Notes: generated from the sequence alone by a model not told the origin. Positions 11,205 through 24,237 are shown, counted from the stretch's first letter. The stretch is 64,000 bases of DNA from Achatina immaculata (GCA_009760885.1 CM019701.1:17117975-17181974); one strand, 5' to 3'. Numbers and translations: made by a program.

Positions 11205-11380
11205 TTGTCTCAAGAATGTCCAGGGGTAGAGCAGCACATGAACTTTCACACTCTGTGGACTGTTTCTGAGACTGAGCCTGTGGTTGATGCCGATCTACTG
11301 AACGAGCACTGCACAAGTTGCGGAGTTCTTGCTTCATGATAGCTGAGGCTGACGGACCCAAGTCACCAGCTAAAGCTTCT
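11205..11380 (-). CDS. 176-nt exon of coactivator-like gene, upstream copy
   Basis: Acceptor ATATAAGCAG, donor GTAAGC after ACAA. It encodes EALAGDLGPSASAIMKQEL, then RNLCSARSVDRHQ and ends LDILET plus a split codon. Phase 2 in and phase 1 out. Identical to 9441-9616 through a 1764-bp tandem duplication. Because 176 is not a multiple of three, using both copies would shift the frame; only one can be used per transcript, or the extra copy triggers decay. Confidence 0.6.
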
Positions 11381-11489
11381 CTGCTTATATTTTTCCTAGG
11401 ATAGATTTGTGGAAATTTGATGAACAAAAAAACCCAGAGTTATTTGGGTAGTAAGTTCTTCAGAAGATGTTGAGCCTTAGTTTGTGTGA

Positions 11490-14056
11490 GAAGCACACAC
11501 ATTACAGATATCACACACACATTACAGATATCACACACACATTACAGATATCACACACACATTACAGACATCACACACATTACAGATATCACACACACAT
11601 TACAGATATCACACACACACATACACATTACAGACATGACACACACATTACAGACATCACACACACATTACAGATATCACACACACATTACAGATATCAC
11701 ACACACATTACAGACATCATACACACATTACAGACATCACACACACATTACAGATATCACACACACATTACAGATATCACACACACATTACAGACATCAC
11801 ACACACATTACAGATATCACACACACATTACAGATATCACACACACATTACAGACATCACACACACACACACATTACAGACATCACACACACATTACAGA
11901 TATCACACACACATTACAGACATCACACACACATTACAGACATCACACACACATTACAGATATCACACACACATTACAGACATCACACAAACATTACAGA
12001 CATGACACACACATTACAGATATCACAAACACATTACAGACATCACACACACATTACAGACATCACACACACACACATTACAGACATCACACACACATTA
12101 CAGACATCACACACACATTACAGACATCACACACATTACAGACATGACACACACATTACAGACATCACACCACATTACAGATATCACACACACATTACAG
12201 ACATGACACACACATTACAGACATCACACAAACACATTACAGACATGGCACACACATTACAGATATCACACACATTACAGACATCACACACACACACATT
12301 ACAGACATGACACACATTACAGACATCATACACACATTACAGACATCACACAAACACATTACAGACATGGCACACACATTACAGATATCACACACACATT
12401 ACAGACATCACACACACACATTACAGACATCACACACACACATTACAGACATCACACACACATTACAGATATCACACACACATTACAGACATCACACACA
12501 TTACAGACATGACACACACATTACAGACATCACACACACATTACAGACATCACACACACACATTACAGACATCACACACCATTACAGATATCACACACAT
12601 TACAGACATCACACACATTACAGATATCACACACACATTACAGACATCACACACACATTACAGACATCACACACACACACATTACAGACATCACACACAC
12701 ATTACAGATATCACACACACATTACAGACATCACACACACATTACAGACATCACACACACATTACAGATATCACACACACATTACAGACATCACACAAAC
12801 ATTACAGACATGACACACACATTACAGATATCACAAACACATTACAGACATCACACACACATTACAGACATCACACACACACACATTACAGACATCACAC
12901 ACACATTACAGACATCACACACACATTACAGACATCACACACACATTACAGACATGACACACACATTACAGACATCACACACACATTACAGATATCACAC
13001 ACACATTACAGACATGACACACACATTACAGACATCACACAAACACATTACAGACATGGCACACACATTACAGATATCACACACACATTACAGACATCAC
13101 ACACACACATTACAGACATCACACACACACATTACAGACATCACACACACATTACAGATATCACACACACATTACAGACATCACACACACATTACAGACA
13201 TGACACACACATTACAGACATCACACACACATTACAGACATCACACACACACATTACAGACATGGCACACACATTACAGATATCACACACACATTACAGA
13301 CATCACACACACACATTACAGACATCACACCACACATTACAGACATCACACACACATTACAGATCACACACACATTACAGACATCACACACACATTACAG
13401 ACATGACACACACATTACAGACATCACACACACATTACAGACATCACACAAACATTACAGACATGACACACACATTACAGATATCACACACACATTACAG
13501 ACATCACACACACATTACAGACATCACACACACACACATTACAGACATCACACACACATTACAGATATCACACACGCATTACAGACATCACACACACATT
13601 ACAGACATGACACACACATTACAGACATCACACACACATTACAGATATCACACACACATTACAGACATGACACACACATTACAGACATCACACACACACA
13701 TTACAGACATGGCACACACATTACAGATATCACACACACATTACAGACATCACACACACACATTACAGACATCACACACACACACATTACAGACATCACA
13801 CACACATTACAGATATCACCACACATTACAGACACACACACACACATACACATTACAGACATGACACACACATTACAGACATCACACACACATTACAGAT
13901 ATCACACACACATTACAGACATCACACACACACATTACAGACATGGCACACACATTACAGACATCACACACACACACACATTACAGACATCACACACGCA
14001 CATTACAGATATCACACACACATTACAGACATCACACACACATTACAGACATGACA
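11490..14056. repeat. 2.6-kb CA-rich minisatellite, ~20-bp unit
   Basis: Over 120 units of ACACACATTACAGACATCAC with GATATC, GACATGAC, GACATGGC and AAACAC variants that recur in order, indicating higher-order copying of blocks. All long open frames here are artefacts. Confidence 0.95.
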
Positions 14057-14123
14057 TACTTCATGGAGAAAAATAGAAAGAAAACAAATGAGGCAGGACT
14101 AGACTGAAATTGTCACTGATGTT

Positions 14124-14460
14124 GTCTTGTACTTAATGGATGTTAGTTAGCTGTGTGATGTAACAAACAGATGGTTGGTTAGCTATGTGATGTAACCAAC
14201 AGATGGTTGGTTAGCTGAGTGATGTAACTAGCAGATGGTTAATTGGTTGGTTGCGTGATGTAATGATGTAACTAACAGATGGATGTGTGATGTAATGATG
14301 TAATTAACAGATGGTTGCGTGGTGTAATGATTCAACTAACATTTGGTTGTATGATGTAATGATGTAACTAACAGATGATTGCATGGTGTAATGATGTAAT
14401 TAACAGATGGTTATATGATGTAATGATGTAACTAACAGATGGTTGGTTGGTTATGTGATG
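14124..14460. repeat. Degenerate tandem repeat with GTGATGTAACTAACAGATGG
   Basis: About ten units of 30-50 bp, variably spaced. Confidence 0.8.
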
Positions 14461-14605
14461 TAACTATTACGGTGGATAGACTGTGATGGTACTATTATGG
14501 TGGATAGACTGTGATGATACTATTATGGTGGATAGACTGTGATGATACTATTATGGTGGATAGACTGTGATGATACTATTATGGTGGATAGACTGTGATG
14601 ATGTG
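14461..14605. repeat. ~28-bp tandem repeat, five copies
   Basis: Units of TACTATTATGGTGGATAGAC nested in the previous array. 14606-14890 is unannotated intron. Confidence 0.88.
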
Positions 14606-14894
14606 ATGTAACTAACAGATGGCTGATTGATTTTCATCATAGTGATGTAACTAATAAATAATTGATTGATTTCCTTGAAACTTTGAAACTAATTTCTCTG
14701 CAGCAGATACAATGATGCAGATTATGAAGCACCAATGGAAGAGTGACTGCACAATGGTGGCCTTCTTGGGAGAGCCAAAACTGAGTCTCTTATCAGCTTT
14801 ACCACAGCTGAGAACACATCAACCCTACCCTGTGTATGAGATACATCAACCCTAAGACCCAGTCAGACTGGACTAAAGCAATGGGCTGTTTTCA

Positions 14895-15497
14895 TAAACA
14901 TGTTGGGAGACAGATGAGTGAGGATTATGTTGGGAGACAGATGGATGAGGGTTATGTTGGGAGATAGATGGATGAGGGTTATATAAGACTTCATGGAATA
15001 GGGCTATGTTGGGAGATAGATGGATGAGGGTTATATAAGACTTCATGGAATAGGGTTATGTTGGGAGATAGATGGATGAGGGTTATGTTGGGAGATAGAT
15101 GGATGAGGGTTATATTGGGGGATAGATGGATGAGGGTTATGTTCGGAGACAGATGGATGAGGGTTATGTTGGGAGATAGATGAACAAGGGTTATGTTAGG
15201 AGATAGATGGATGAGGGTTATGTTGGGAGATGGATGGACAAGGGTTATGTTGGGAGATAGATGGATGATAGTTATGTTGGGAGATTGATGGATGAGGGTT
15301 ATGTTGGGAGACAGATGGACAAGGGTTATGTTGGGAGATAGATGGATGAGAGTTATGTTGGGAGATAGATGGATGAAGGTTATGTTGGAAGATAGATGGA
15401 CAAGGCTTATGTTGGGAGACAGATGGATGAGAGTTATGTTGGGAGATAGATGGATGAGGGTTATGATGGGAGATAGATGGATGAGGGTTATATAAGA
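14895..15497. repeat. ~30-bp minisatellite, about 20 copies
   Basis: Units of GGGTTATGTTGGGAGATAGA with GGAC/GGATG variants. Its distal part is duplicated at 16576-17103. Confidence 0.92.
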
Positions 15498-16575
15498 CTT
15501 CATTTGTCTCTCAGATTGCCTCAGTGTTTCTTGACATACAGTTGGTGAGTTACCAATATCTGCAGAATCATGCTTACAGATACTGAGCAGATGATGTTAG
15601 GACTCTCATGTAAGTCAGCAGAACAAAAATGTTTCAACATAAATAATATTTGTGTTTAGGATGAAAGAGTTGTGAATAAAATCTGATAATTCCTGTAGTG
15701 AATTTTATGTTAAAGATTTAAGAAAAACTAAATTGATTTAGAACTGTTTCAACAATGGGTGTAAACTGAGAAATACATGAATGAAAAGACTGTAATATGT
15801 ACACTGATAAATACATGAATGAAAAGATGTCTTCTTCTTCTTCTTCATTTGCTTCTACCATCAAGATCACCCCATGATCCTACTGAATTTACTCCTGTGG
15901 TTCTCGCGATAGGCTCATTTAGGATAGAGGCTCAGAGCATTGCGGGGCCTGGACCTATATTCTCGGTGGGTCACAGAAGCAGCACTGTGTGACACTGTGG
16001 TTTTCATTGCACCAGTTTAGTCTAGAGTTGGACCTTCTCACCGGAAAACCTCAGCATGGTTTGGATATGAATATATCCCTGCCAGGTGACAGGTGGTTGC
16101 CCATCCAGCCTAGATTTAGACTTTCTCACCGGAAAAACGTCAACATATTTTGGATATCAGTATATCCCCGCTGGGTGAGAGGTGGTTGCCCATCCAGTCC
16201 AGAGTTGGACTTTCTCACTGGAAAACCTCAACGTGATTTGGATATAATATATCTCCGTCAGGTGAGAGGTGGTTGCCTATCTAAACTGCACTGGTCCAGC
16301 GTCTCCGACTTCAGCATTTTGTGGTTGTGGCCGCTACCTTTCCTTGTGGTGACCAGGATGAAGCTTTTGTCAAGGAGGATGAATCCTCGCGAGTTTCACC
16401 CCTGGATTAAGCCAGTTTAGGCGTATAAGACATGACCGGCCTCTAGAGTGGAGGTACTGTGATATGCATAGCCATCAAGTTTCACCCCTGGGTTAAGCCA
16501 GTTTAGGCGTATAAGACAAGACCGGCCTCTAGAGTGGAGGTACTGTGATATGCATAGCCATCAAGTTCCACCCCT
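14970..16575. repeat. Tandem segmental duplication, copy 1 (1606 bp)
   Basis: Includes part of the 30-bp array, unique intron and part of a (CTT)n-family retroposon. Repeated at 16576-18181 without visible change. Confidence 0.9.
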
Positions 16576-18841
16576 GGATGAGGGTTATATAAGACTTCAT
16601 GGAATAGGGCTATGTTGGGAGATAGATGGATGAGGGTTATATAAGACTTCATGGAATAGGGTTATGTTGGGAGATAGATGGATGAGGGTTATGTTGGGAG
16701 ATAGATGGATGAGGGTTATATTGGGGGATAGATGGATGAGGGTTATGTTCGGAGACAGATGGATGAGGGTTATGTTGGGAGATAGATGAACAAGGGTTAT
16801 GTTAGGAGATAGATGGATGAGGGTTATGTTGGGAGATGGATGGACAAGGGTTATGTTGGGAGATAGATGGATGATAGTTATGTTGGGAGATTGATGGATG
16901 AGGGTTATGTTGGGAGACAGATGGACAAGGGTTATGTTGGGAGATAGATGGATGAGAGTTATGTTGGGAGATAGATGGATGAAGGTTATGTTGGAAGATA
17001 GATGGACAAGGCTTATGTTGGGAGACAGATGGATGAGAGTTATGTTGGGAGATAGATGGATGAGGGTTATGATGGGAGATAGATGGATGAGGGTTATATA
17101 AGACTTCATTTGTCTCTCAGATTGCCTCAGTGTTTCTTGACATACAGTTGGTGAGTTACCAATATCTGCAGAATCATGCTTACAGATACTGAGCAGATGA
17201 TGTTAGGACTCTCATGTAAGTCAGCAGAACAAAAATGTTTCAACATAAATAATATTTGTGTTTAGGATGAAAGAGTTGTGAATAAAATCTGATAATTCCT
17301 GTAGTGAATTTTATGTTAAAGATTTAAGAAAAACTAAATTGATTTAGAACTGTTTCAACAATGGGTGTAAACTGAGAAATACATGAATGAAAAGACTGTA
17401 ATATGTACACTGATAAATACATGAATGAAAAGATGTCTTCTTCTTCTTCTTCATTTGCTTCTACCATCAAGATCACCCCATGATCCTACTGAATTTACTC
17501 CTGTGGTTCTCGCGATAGGCTCATTTAGGATAGAGGCTCAGAGCATTGCGGGGCCTGGACCTATATTCTCGGTGGGTCACAGAAGCAGCACTGTGTGACA
17601 CTGTGGTTTTCATTGCACCAGTTTAGTCTAGAGTTGGACCTTCTCACCGGAAAACCTCAGCATGGTTTGGATATGAATATATCCCTGCCAGGTGACAGGT
17701 GGTTGCCCATCCAGCCTAGATTTAGACTTTCTCACCGGAAAAACGTCAACATATTTTGGATATCAGTATATCCCCGCTGGGTGAGAGGTGGTTGCCCATC
17801 CAGTCCAGAGTTGGACTTTCTCACTGGAAAACCTCAACGTGATTTGGATATAATATATCTCCGTCAGGTGAGAGGTGGTTGCCTATCTAAACTGCACTGG
17901 TCCAGCGTCTCCGACTTCAGCATTTTGTGGTTGTGGCCGCTACCTTTCCTTGTGGTGACCAGGATGAAGCTTTTGTCAAGGAGGATGAATCCTCGCGAGT
18001 TTCACCCCTGGATTAAGCCAGTTTAGGCGTATAAGACATGACCGGCCTCTAGAGTGGAGGTACTGTGATATGCATAGCCATCAAGTTTCACCCCTGGGTT
18101 AAGCCAGTTTAGGCGTATAAGACAAGACCGGCCTCTAGAGTGGAGGTACTGTGATATGCATAGCCATCAAGTTCCACCCCTGGATTAAGCCAGTTTAGGC
18201 GTATAAGACATGACCGGCCTCTAGAGTGGAGGTACTGTGATATGCATAGCCATCAAGTTTCACCCCTGGATTAAGCCAGTTTAGGCGTATAAGACATGAC
18301 CGGCCTCTAGAGTGGAGGTACTGTGATATGCATAGCCATCAAGTTTCACCCCTGGGTTAAGCCAGTTTAGTCATATTACCCCAGTATGGGTACAGGACAT
18401 GGCCAGCCTCTAAAGCAGAGATGTCGTGGTATGAGTAGCCCTCACCACAAGTCTATTGGCCATACCAATTAAACTTCACTTAATCCTTTCCATCACCTTC
18501 TCCACTGCGGCACTGTGCGGCAAACCTAAATGCATTTTTCTTCATTGACCAGGAGGAATTTCACCCCACGCACAGCAGCCAAAGAATCTCACCATCAGAG
18601 TCTTAGTTTAACCCCTGGGTTAAGCCAGTTTAGACAAATGAGCCAGTATGGGTGTATATAGGACGTGGCCGGCCTGTAGAGCAGAGGTGCCATGATACGA
18701 GTAGCCCTGAGACTACTGGCTACTTCACTTAATCCTTTCCATCACCTTTTCCACGATGGTGCCACGCAGCAACCCTAATCGCATTTTTCATCATTGGCCA
18801 GGAGGAGTTTCACCCCACGCATGGCAGCTGAAGAATCTTGC
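15831..18841 (-). mobile_element. (CTT)n-family retroposon, enlarged by an internal tandem duplication
   Basis: Begins TCTTCTTCTTCTTCTTCATT and contains the same ~85-bp and ~86-bp internal repeat types as 4570-6068, with AAGCCAGTTTAGGCGTATAA units repeated at 16390-16570 and 18000-18370. It is split by the 1606-bp duplication. Both flanks are units of the ~38-bp array (15765-15830 and 18842-19478), so it landed inside that array. Confidence 0.65.
16576..18181. repeat. Tandem segmental duplication, copy 2 (1606 bp)
   Basis: Second copy; the junction joins CACCCCTGG of the retroposon directly to GGATGAGGG of the array, a breakpoint with short microhomology (TGGAT). Confidence 0.9.
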
Positions 18842-19478
18842 CAGCAGTGAGAAAATATTGTAATATGTACACTGAGAAATACATGAATGAAAATATTGTA
18901 ATATGTACACTGAGAAATACATGAATGAAAATATTGTAATATGTACACTGAGAAATACATGAATGAAAATATTGTAATATGTACACTGAGAATACATGAA
19001 TGAAAATATTGTAATATGTACATTGAGAAATACATGAATGAAAATATTGTAATATGTATATTGAGAAATACATGAATGAAAATATTGTAATATGTACACT
19101 GAGAAATACATGAATGAAAATATTGTAATATGTACATTGAGAAATACATGAATGAAAATATTGTAATATGTACATTGAGAAATACATGAATGAAAATATT
19201 GTAATATGTACATTGAGAAATACATGAATGAAAATATTGTAATATGTACATTGAGAAATACATGAATGAAAATACTGTAATATGTACACTGAGAAATACA
19301 TGAATGAAAATACTGTAATATGTACACTGAGAAATACATGAATGAAAATACTGTAATATGTACATTGAGAAATACATGAATGAAAATATTGTAATATGTA
19401 CATTGAGAAATACATGAATGAAAATATTGTAATATGTACACTGAGAAATACATGAATGAAAATATTGTAATATGTAAC
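18842..19478. repeat. ~38-bp minisatellite, about 16 copies
   Basis: Units of ATACATGAATGAAAATATTG then TAATATGTACACTGAGAA. Two diverged units lie on the other side of the inserted retroposon at 15765-15830. 19480-19816 is plain intron. Confidence 0.92.
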
Positions 19479-19816
19479 ACTTACTGACTCACCCTGAGGT
19501 CAAGGTTGATTAACCTAGCTGATCTTGACATGACCTTATCTTTTATACTCATAAAGTACAACCTCATTTATTTATATTTATCAAGTTTCCCAGGATTTCA
19601 TTTGTCTTGTTAAATAAGTGAATAATGTGAAAATATAAATGACAGGACATCTAATGAGAGAAATGATGTTGTGAGAAGAAAAGATGATTCCATGAGAAGA
19701 AAGATAATCTCTCTATTGATGCATAATTAACAAAAAACTGAAAATGAACTTCACAGAGAATACAGAAAAGCAACCTAGAACATAAAAAACTGCCTGCAGA
19801 TTCAAGGCTAACTTAC

Positions 19817-20007
19817 TTATTCACTGAACTAAGTGCCACATCCAAGAGCTGCAAGTTAAACTCGCGCAGGCTGTTTTCTGTGCTCTGTTTGGTGCTGTCA
19901 GAAGATACTGAAGCTCCACCCGGAAATGAAAGAACTTCCTCAGAAATCCGAACATCCTGGTCCCCAAAGCTACTAGATATGGAATCCTGGGTAAATGAGG
20001 TTGCTAC
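19817..20007 (-). CDS. Exon of coactivator-like gene
   Basis: Acceptor CTTCACACAG and a strong donor GTAAGT frame 191 nt, phase 0 in, phase 2 out. It encodes VATSFTQDSISSSFGDQDV, then ISEEVLSFPGG and LREFNLQLLDVALSSVN. The apparent stop just after the exon lies in the intron: the donor cuts inside the AAG codon, and AA + A from the next exon restores Lys, reading SSVNKEALAGD. Confidence 0.72.
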
Positions 20008-20086
20008 CTGTGTGAAGGTGAAAGTTTGAAATATCACTTACACATCATGATCAAAATAGGAAGATTCTCTTTGCTTGTTCCATGCA

Positions 20087-20790
20087 ACATTCATTCATTT
20101 GCATGTCCCTTGTGGAACTTTGCCTCTCTAACAGCTCTCCTGTAGGCCTCTCAGTTGTGAGCAAGATGGCTTGCTGCTGATGCATCCATTTGCAGATCAT
20201 CAATGATGTCTTGCAGCCATCTTCGCCTTGGTCTTCCTCTCTTTCTTTTTCCCATTATGTATCCTTCCAAGACGGTTTTCTCTAGATTATCATGATGTTT
20301 AATGTGTCCAAAATATTTCAGTTTTCTCTCTCTTTAATCCTCTTTACTAGCTAGCCTTCTTTAATAATAAGTTCTTGTAGTATAGATATATTTGTTCTTT
20401 TTTGTTTCCATGATATTTGAAGAACTCTTCTGTAGCATTTACATTCAAAGGCATTTATGTGTTTCTCAGCTGTTTTGTTAAGTCTCCAGGTCTCACAGGC
20501 ATATGTTGCGATGGGAAAGATGCATGGCCTTAAAAATCTTATTTTTGTGGTTCTGTCTGTTCCTCTCCACAGATTCTTTAGTTGTTTTACTTTCTGAAGA
20601 GTGATAGATGTCCTCCTTTTAATTTCTCTCATTGTATCTCCATTATTATTTAGTAGTGATCCAAGATATTCAAAACTCTCCACTTCTTCCGGTTTTTCCT
20701 CATTGATACATATTTCAGCTGTCCTGTTTGTTTTGGCAGTTGTCATCAATTTAGTTTTCTTCACATTAAGATAGAGCTTTTGCTCTTCAC
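20087..20790 (-). pseudogene. Non-LTR retrotransposon 3' fragment, uninterrupted copy
   Basis: Encodes on the minus strand an RT C-terminal region (VESFEYLGSLLNNNGDTMRE, CIFPIATYACETWRLNK, RVLQISWKQKRTN), then after a frameshift near 20345 the basic tail region (KRKRGRPRRRW). Same family as 4243-4557 plus 6081-6440. The 5' two thirds are missing. Confidence 0.78.
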
Positions 20791-20861
20791 CTTCTTATGG
20801 ACTGACATAATTTCCAAGCAACAGTAACTAGTTAATAGGAAAATAGGTTCACATGCATCTA

Positions 20862-21520
20862 AGACTCTGAGATGTACAAACCTGGTTATACCTGAACTGG
20901 TAGTTCACATGCAATTACAATTCTGAGGTGTAGAAACCTGGTTATACTTAGACCATTGATTCACACAAAACTAAAACCTTGATATGTATAAACCTGGTTA
21001 TATATGAACTGGTGGTTCACATACAACCAAAACTATGAGATGTATAAACCTGGTTATATTTGAACTGTTAGTTCACATGCAATTAAAACTACGAGATGTA
21101 GAAACCTGGTTATATTAGAACTGGTGGCTCACATGCAACCAAAACCCTGACATATAGACACCTGGTTATACTTGAACCATTGGTTCACTAACAACTAAAA
21201 CCCTGAGATGCAGACACCTGGTTATACTTGAACCACTGGTTCACTAACAACTAAAACCCTGAGATGCAGACACCTGGTTATACTTGAACCACTGGTTCAC
21301 TAACAACTAAAACCCTGAGATGCAGACACCTGGTTATACTTGAACCACTGGTTCACTAACAACTAAAACCCTGAGATGCAGACACCTGGTTATACTTGAA
21401 CCACTGGTTCACTAACAACTAAAACCCTGAGATGCAGACACCTGGTTATACTTGAACCACTGGTTCACTAACAACTAAAACCCTTAGATGCAGACACCTG
21501 GTTATACTTGAACCATGAGT
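20862..21520. repeat. ~57-60-bp minisatellite, about 11 copies
   Basis: Units of GACACCTGGTTATACTTGAA. The last six copies are near-identical, the first five diverged, so growth was at the right end. Confidence 0.9.
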
Positions 21521-21540
21521 TGACATGATGGCCTAAGTGT

Positions 21541-21690
21541 AGCAAGAGTGGTAACTCTAAAAACAGAGAGTGGTAACTCTAAAACAGAGAGTGGTAACTC
21601 TAAAAACAGAGAGTGGTAACTCTAAAAGAGAGTGATAACTCCAAAAAAAGAATGGTAACTCTAAAAAAAGAGTGTTAACTCAAAACAGAA
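21541..21690. repeat. ~18-bp tandem repeat, eight copies
   Basis: Units of GAGTGGTAACTCTAAAA. Confidence 0.85.
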
Positions 21691-21886
21691 AACATCTATG
21701 GCCCTCCTTCCTCTGGAATCATGATACTTTTATATCAATGACATAAAACACAAAACAAGATAAGGAGAAATGCTAGCCAATGGTCTTTTCAAAATTCCCA
21801 ACAATAATTTTCTTTATCTTACGAGGGGTTATTGATAAGTTCTTGGCATAATGTACAACAGCTTATTTGTGGACAACTTTTTTAGG

Positions 21887-22162
21887 TTATTTTTCAACAT
21901 AGTCCCCTTGCAAGTTTATGCACTTAGTCCAGCGATCCTGGAGCATATGGATCCCTTCTTTGTAAAAGTCAGCATCTTGTGCCAGTATAAAGTGATCTAC
22001 AGCATGAATGACGTCATCATCTGAAACAAATTTGCGACCACTGAGCTCCTTTTTGAGTTTGGTAAACAGGTAATAGTCCAAAGGGGCCAAATCTGGGGAA
22101 TAAGGAGGATGTTCAAGAAGCTGGAAGCTGCATTCATGAATGACAGCCATTGCCACCACCAA
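21887..22162 (-). pseudogene. Mariner transposase, C-terminal catalytic part
   Basis: HPPYSPDLAPLDYYLF includes the last catalytic Asp of the DDD triad; ends GDYVEK. Separated from the N-terminal part by frameshifts, so no active enzyme is made. Confidence 0.82.
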
Positions 22163-22539
22163 CTTGTGAACTGGAGCACTGTCTTGATGAAAGATGACTC
22201 ATCTCGTCAATTTCCCTCAACAATTTTCCATCAATTTGGCCTTCAGTTGCTTCACAAGATTAGCGTAACAGGCCCCAGTGACCATTCTGCCCTTAGTCTA
22301 CCAATAGCACACCTTCTGAATCCCAAAAGATGGAAGCCATCACTTTACCTGCAGACAGAACCACCCTTGCTTTCTTTGGAGGTGGGGATCCATGATGTTC
22401 CACTGTTCTGACTGTTTCTGGTTGAAAATAATGAACCCAAGTCTCATCCATAGTCACAAAATGCTGAAGAAACTTTTCAGGATCTGCAGAAAAGTGGCCA
22501 AGATTGTCTGTTGATATGCTGAGACGCTGTCATTTGTGA

Positions 22540-22824
22540 TCAGCTCCAAGAAGTTTCAGGACCCATAGAGCAGAGACCATTGTGAATAGTGGCATGAATA
22601 CATTCCTGGGAGATGCCCAACTCAATAGCAATGTATTGCTCAGTTAGTCGTCGATCCTCCATTATCATGTCACGGATTCTGCCGGTGGTTTCATCAGTGG
22701 TTACCGTTCTTGGTCTTCCTGTATGGGGATCATCTTCCAGACTCTCCCTTTCATGTTTGAATTGAGCTGCCCATTTCTTCACTGTGCTGTAAGAAGGGGC
22801 ACTCTCCCCTAGAGTCTCTACCAT
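22540..22824 (-). pseudogene. Mariner transposase, N-terminal HTH part
   Basis: Contains SYSTVKKWAAQFKHERESLE and DDPHTGRPRTVTTDE, the helix-turn-helix plus GRP linker that bind the terminal repeats in mariner transposases. The frame breaks after about 90 codons; the first residues continue upstream in another frame. Confidence 0.82.
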
Positions 22825-23138
22825 ATCCTCATGGATCTCCTTCGATGGTAAGCCATTGATGCAGAGTAGCGAATGACTGCTCGATGAGAAATTTTATCCA
22901 TTTTCTCAATTTCTGCCACCCCTTACCATTTCTGTAGCCTGTACAAAAAATTGGTTGCAGTTAATTTCTTGAAACATGGTGTTTAATCTTACATTAACCT
23001 GATCTACAAATACACCTAATATCAACTGAGCATTTCAAGTATTTGTACCTTATGCTGAGAACTTATCAATCACCCCTCATATTATATTAGTTGATGATCT
23101 GTGAATGGATGCATCAGCGGTAGGGCATCTTGTTCACA

Positions 23139-23198
23139 ACCAAGAGGCCTACAGGAGAGCTATTAGGGAGGAAAAGTTCCGCAAGGGACATGCAAATG
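23139..23198 (+). mobile_element. 60-bp LINE tail scrap
   Basis: Plus-strand CAAGAGGCCTACAGGAGAGC through GGGACATGCAAATG matches the 3' coding end of the LINE at 20090-20150 in opposite orientation. It is followed by a (GACT)n tail, which may be the element's 3' microsatellite. Confidence 0.6.
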
Positions 23199-23491
23199 AC
23201 TGACTGACTGACTGACTGACTGCTTATATTGGCTTTGTCCTTCATTAAATATCTTGTTACCTTGTGGCTGGATTGCTGTGGTTCTGTACTGCTGGACTTA
23301 AGAGATGTGACATTCTGTGACAAAATCAGGAGTGGATCTGAAGGAGGAGTCATCACAAAGTATGTCCCTTGACCTGGTGAACAAAACATGCAATCAAAAT
23401 TGAATGCTGAATTTTTGAACAATTCACAGCAATAGATTTTCTTTTGCCTTATTCTGCTAGCACATTCAGCTCACTTTACTCTGCATTTTGA

Positions 23492-23788
23492 TAGTCTTTA
23501 ATAGGCTGTTACTTCTAATAGTCTTTAATAGGCTGTTACTTCTAATAGTCTTTAATAGGCTGTTACTTCTAATAGTCTTTAATAGGCTGTTACTTCTAAT
23601 AGTCTTTAATAGGCTGTTACTTCTAATAGTCTTTAATAGGCTGTTACTTCTAATAGTCTTTAATAGGCTGTTACTTCTAATAGTCTTTAATAGGCTGTTA
23701 CTTCTAATAGTCTTTAATAGGCTGTTACTTCTAATAGTCTTTAATAGGCTGTTACTTCTAATAGTCTTTAATAGGCTGTTACTTCTAA
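23492..23788. repeat. 30-bp minisatellite, about ten identical copies
   Basis: Units of AATAGTCTTTAATAGGCTGT with no visible variation, suggesting very recent expansion. The unit is divisible by three, so it is open on both strands. Confidence 0.95.
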
Positions 23789-23906
23789 AAGTAAATGATA
23801 ATACGAGGGTCATACCGTAAGTTATGACCAAAACTTTTTTTAAAAATCAGAATTTATAGAGAAAATATAAATGTATCACCTTAATCTACATCCTTTTCTT
23901 CACTTT

Positions 23907-24134
23907 TCAACATAATCTCCATTTCTCTGCACACATTTTTCCCACTACAACTTTGAAAATACCCTCCAGGTAGAATTTTTTTCCAGCTGACCAAAGGTAC
24001 AGATGCTCTGGTTTCTGGACGTTCTCTCCTGTGTCATAGTGATGGCCTCGCATTTGTTCTTTCACAAAACCGAAAAGATGGTAATCACTGTGTGCCAGGT
24101 CGGGGCTATAGGCAGGATGTGGAAGAATTTCCAA
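23907..24134 (-). pseudogene. Mariner-type transposase C-terminal part
   Basis: HPAYSPDLAHSDYHLFGF contains the final catalytic Asp context. Only about 100 bp separates it from the N-terminal part, so the first two catalytic Asp regions are deleted. Confidence 0.8.
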
Positions 24135-24237
24135 ACCTATTGTTTTAATTTCCTCAGTTGAGTGATGGTTTTTCTCACAGCTTTGTGGTCTTCAGTCAAC
24201 AAACCAGGGACCCAGCGGGCACAAACTTTTCTATAGC

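Larger units (their letters stand above)
9699..11462. repeat. Tandem segmental duplication, copy 2 (1764 bp)
   Basis: Second copy of 7935-9698; the first ~30 bp after it lead into the ACACACATTACAGACATC array. Confidence 0.92.
21822..23079 (-). mobile_element. Mariner-family DNA transposon, full length but dead
   Basis: TA dinucleotides flank imperfect terminal inverted repeats (CGAGGGGTTATTGATAAGTT on the left, TGAGGGGTGATTGATAAGTT on the right). The 1258-bp length is typical of mariner. The interior carries two transposase remnants. Confidence 0.88.

Noticed and set aside
11467..13864. Long open frames with THITDITHTLQTSH-type peptides
   Set aside because: They come from a ~20-bp repeat that lacks stops in several frames; no coding signal beyond the repeat.
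14991..15503. 170-codon frame with ITLIHLSPN repeats, present twice
   Set aside because: The second copy exists only through the 1606-bp duplication; the repeat is non-coding.
18775..19480. Three overlapping ~200-codon frames with FIHVFLNVHITI repeats
   Set aside because: Minisatellite translation in all frames, running into a retroposon.
23466..23831. Perfectly repetitive frames on both strands (RSNSLLKTI and IVFNRLLLL)
   Set aside because: Ten identical 30-bp units create frames on both strands at once.
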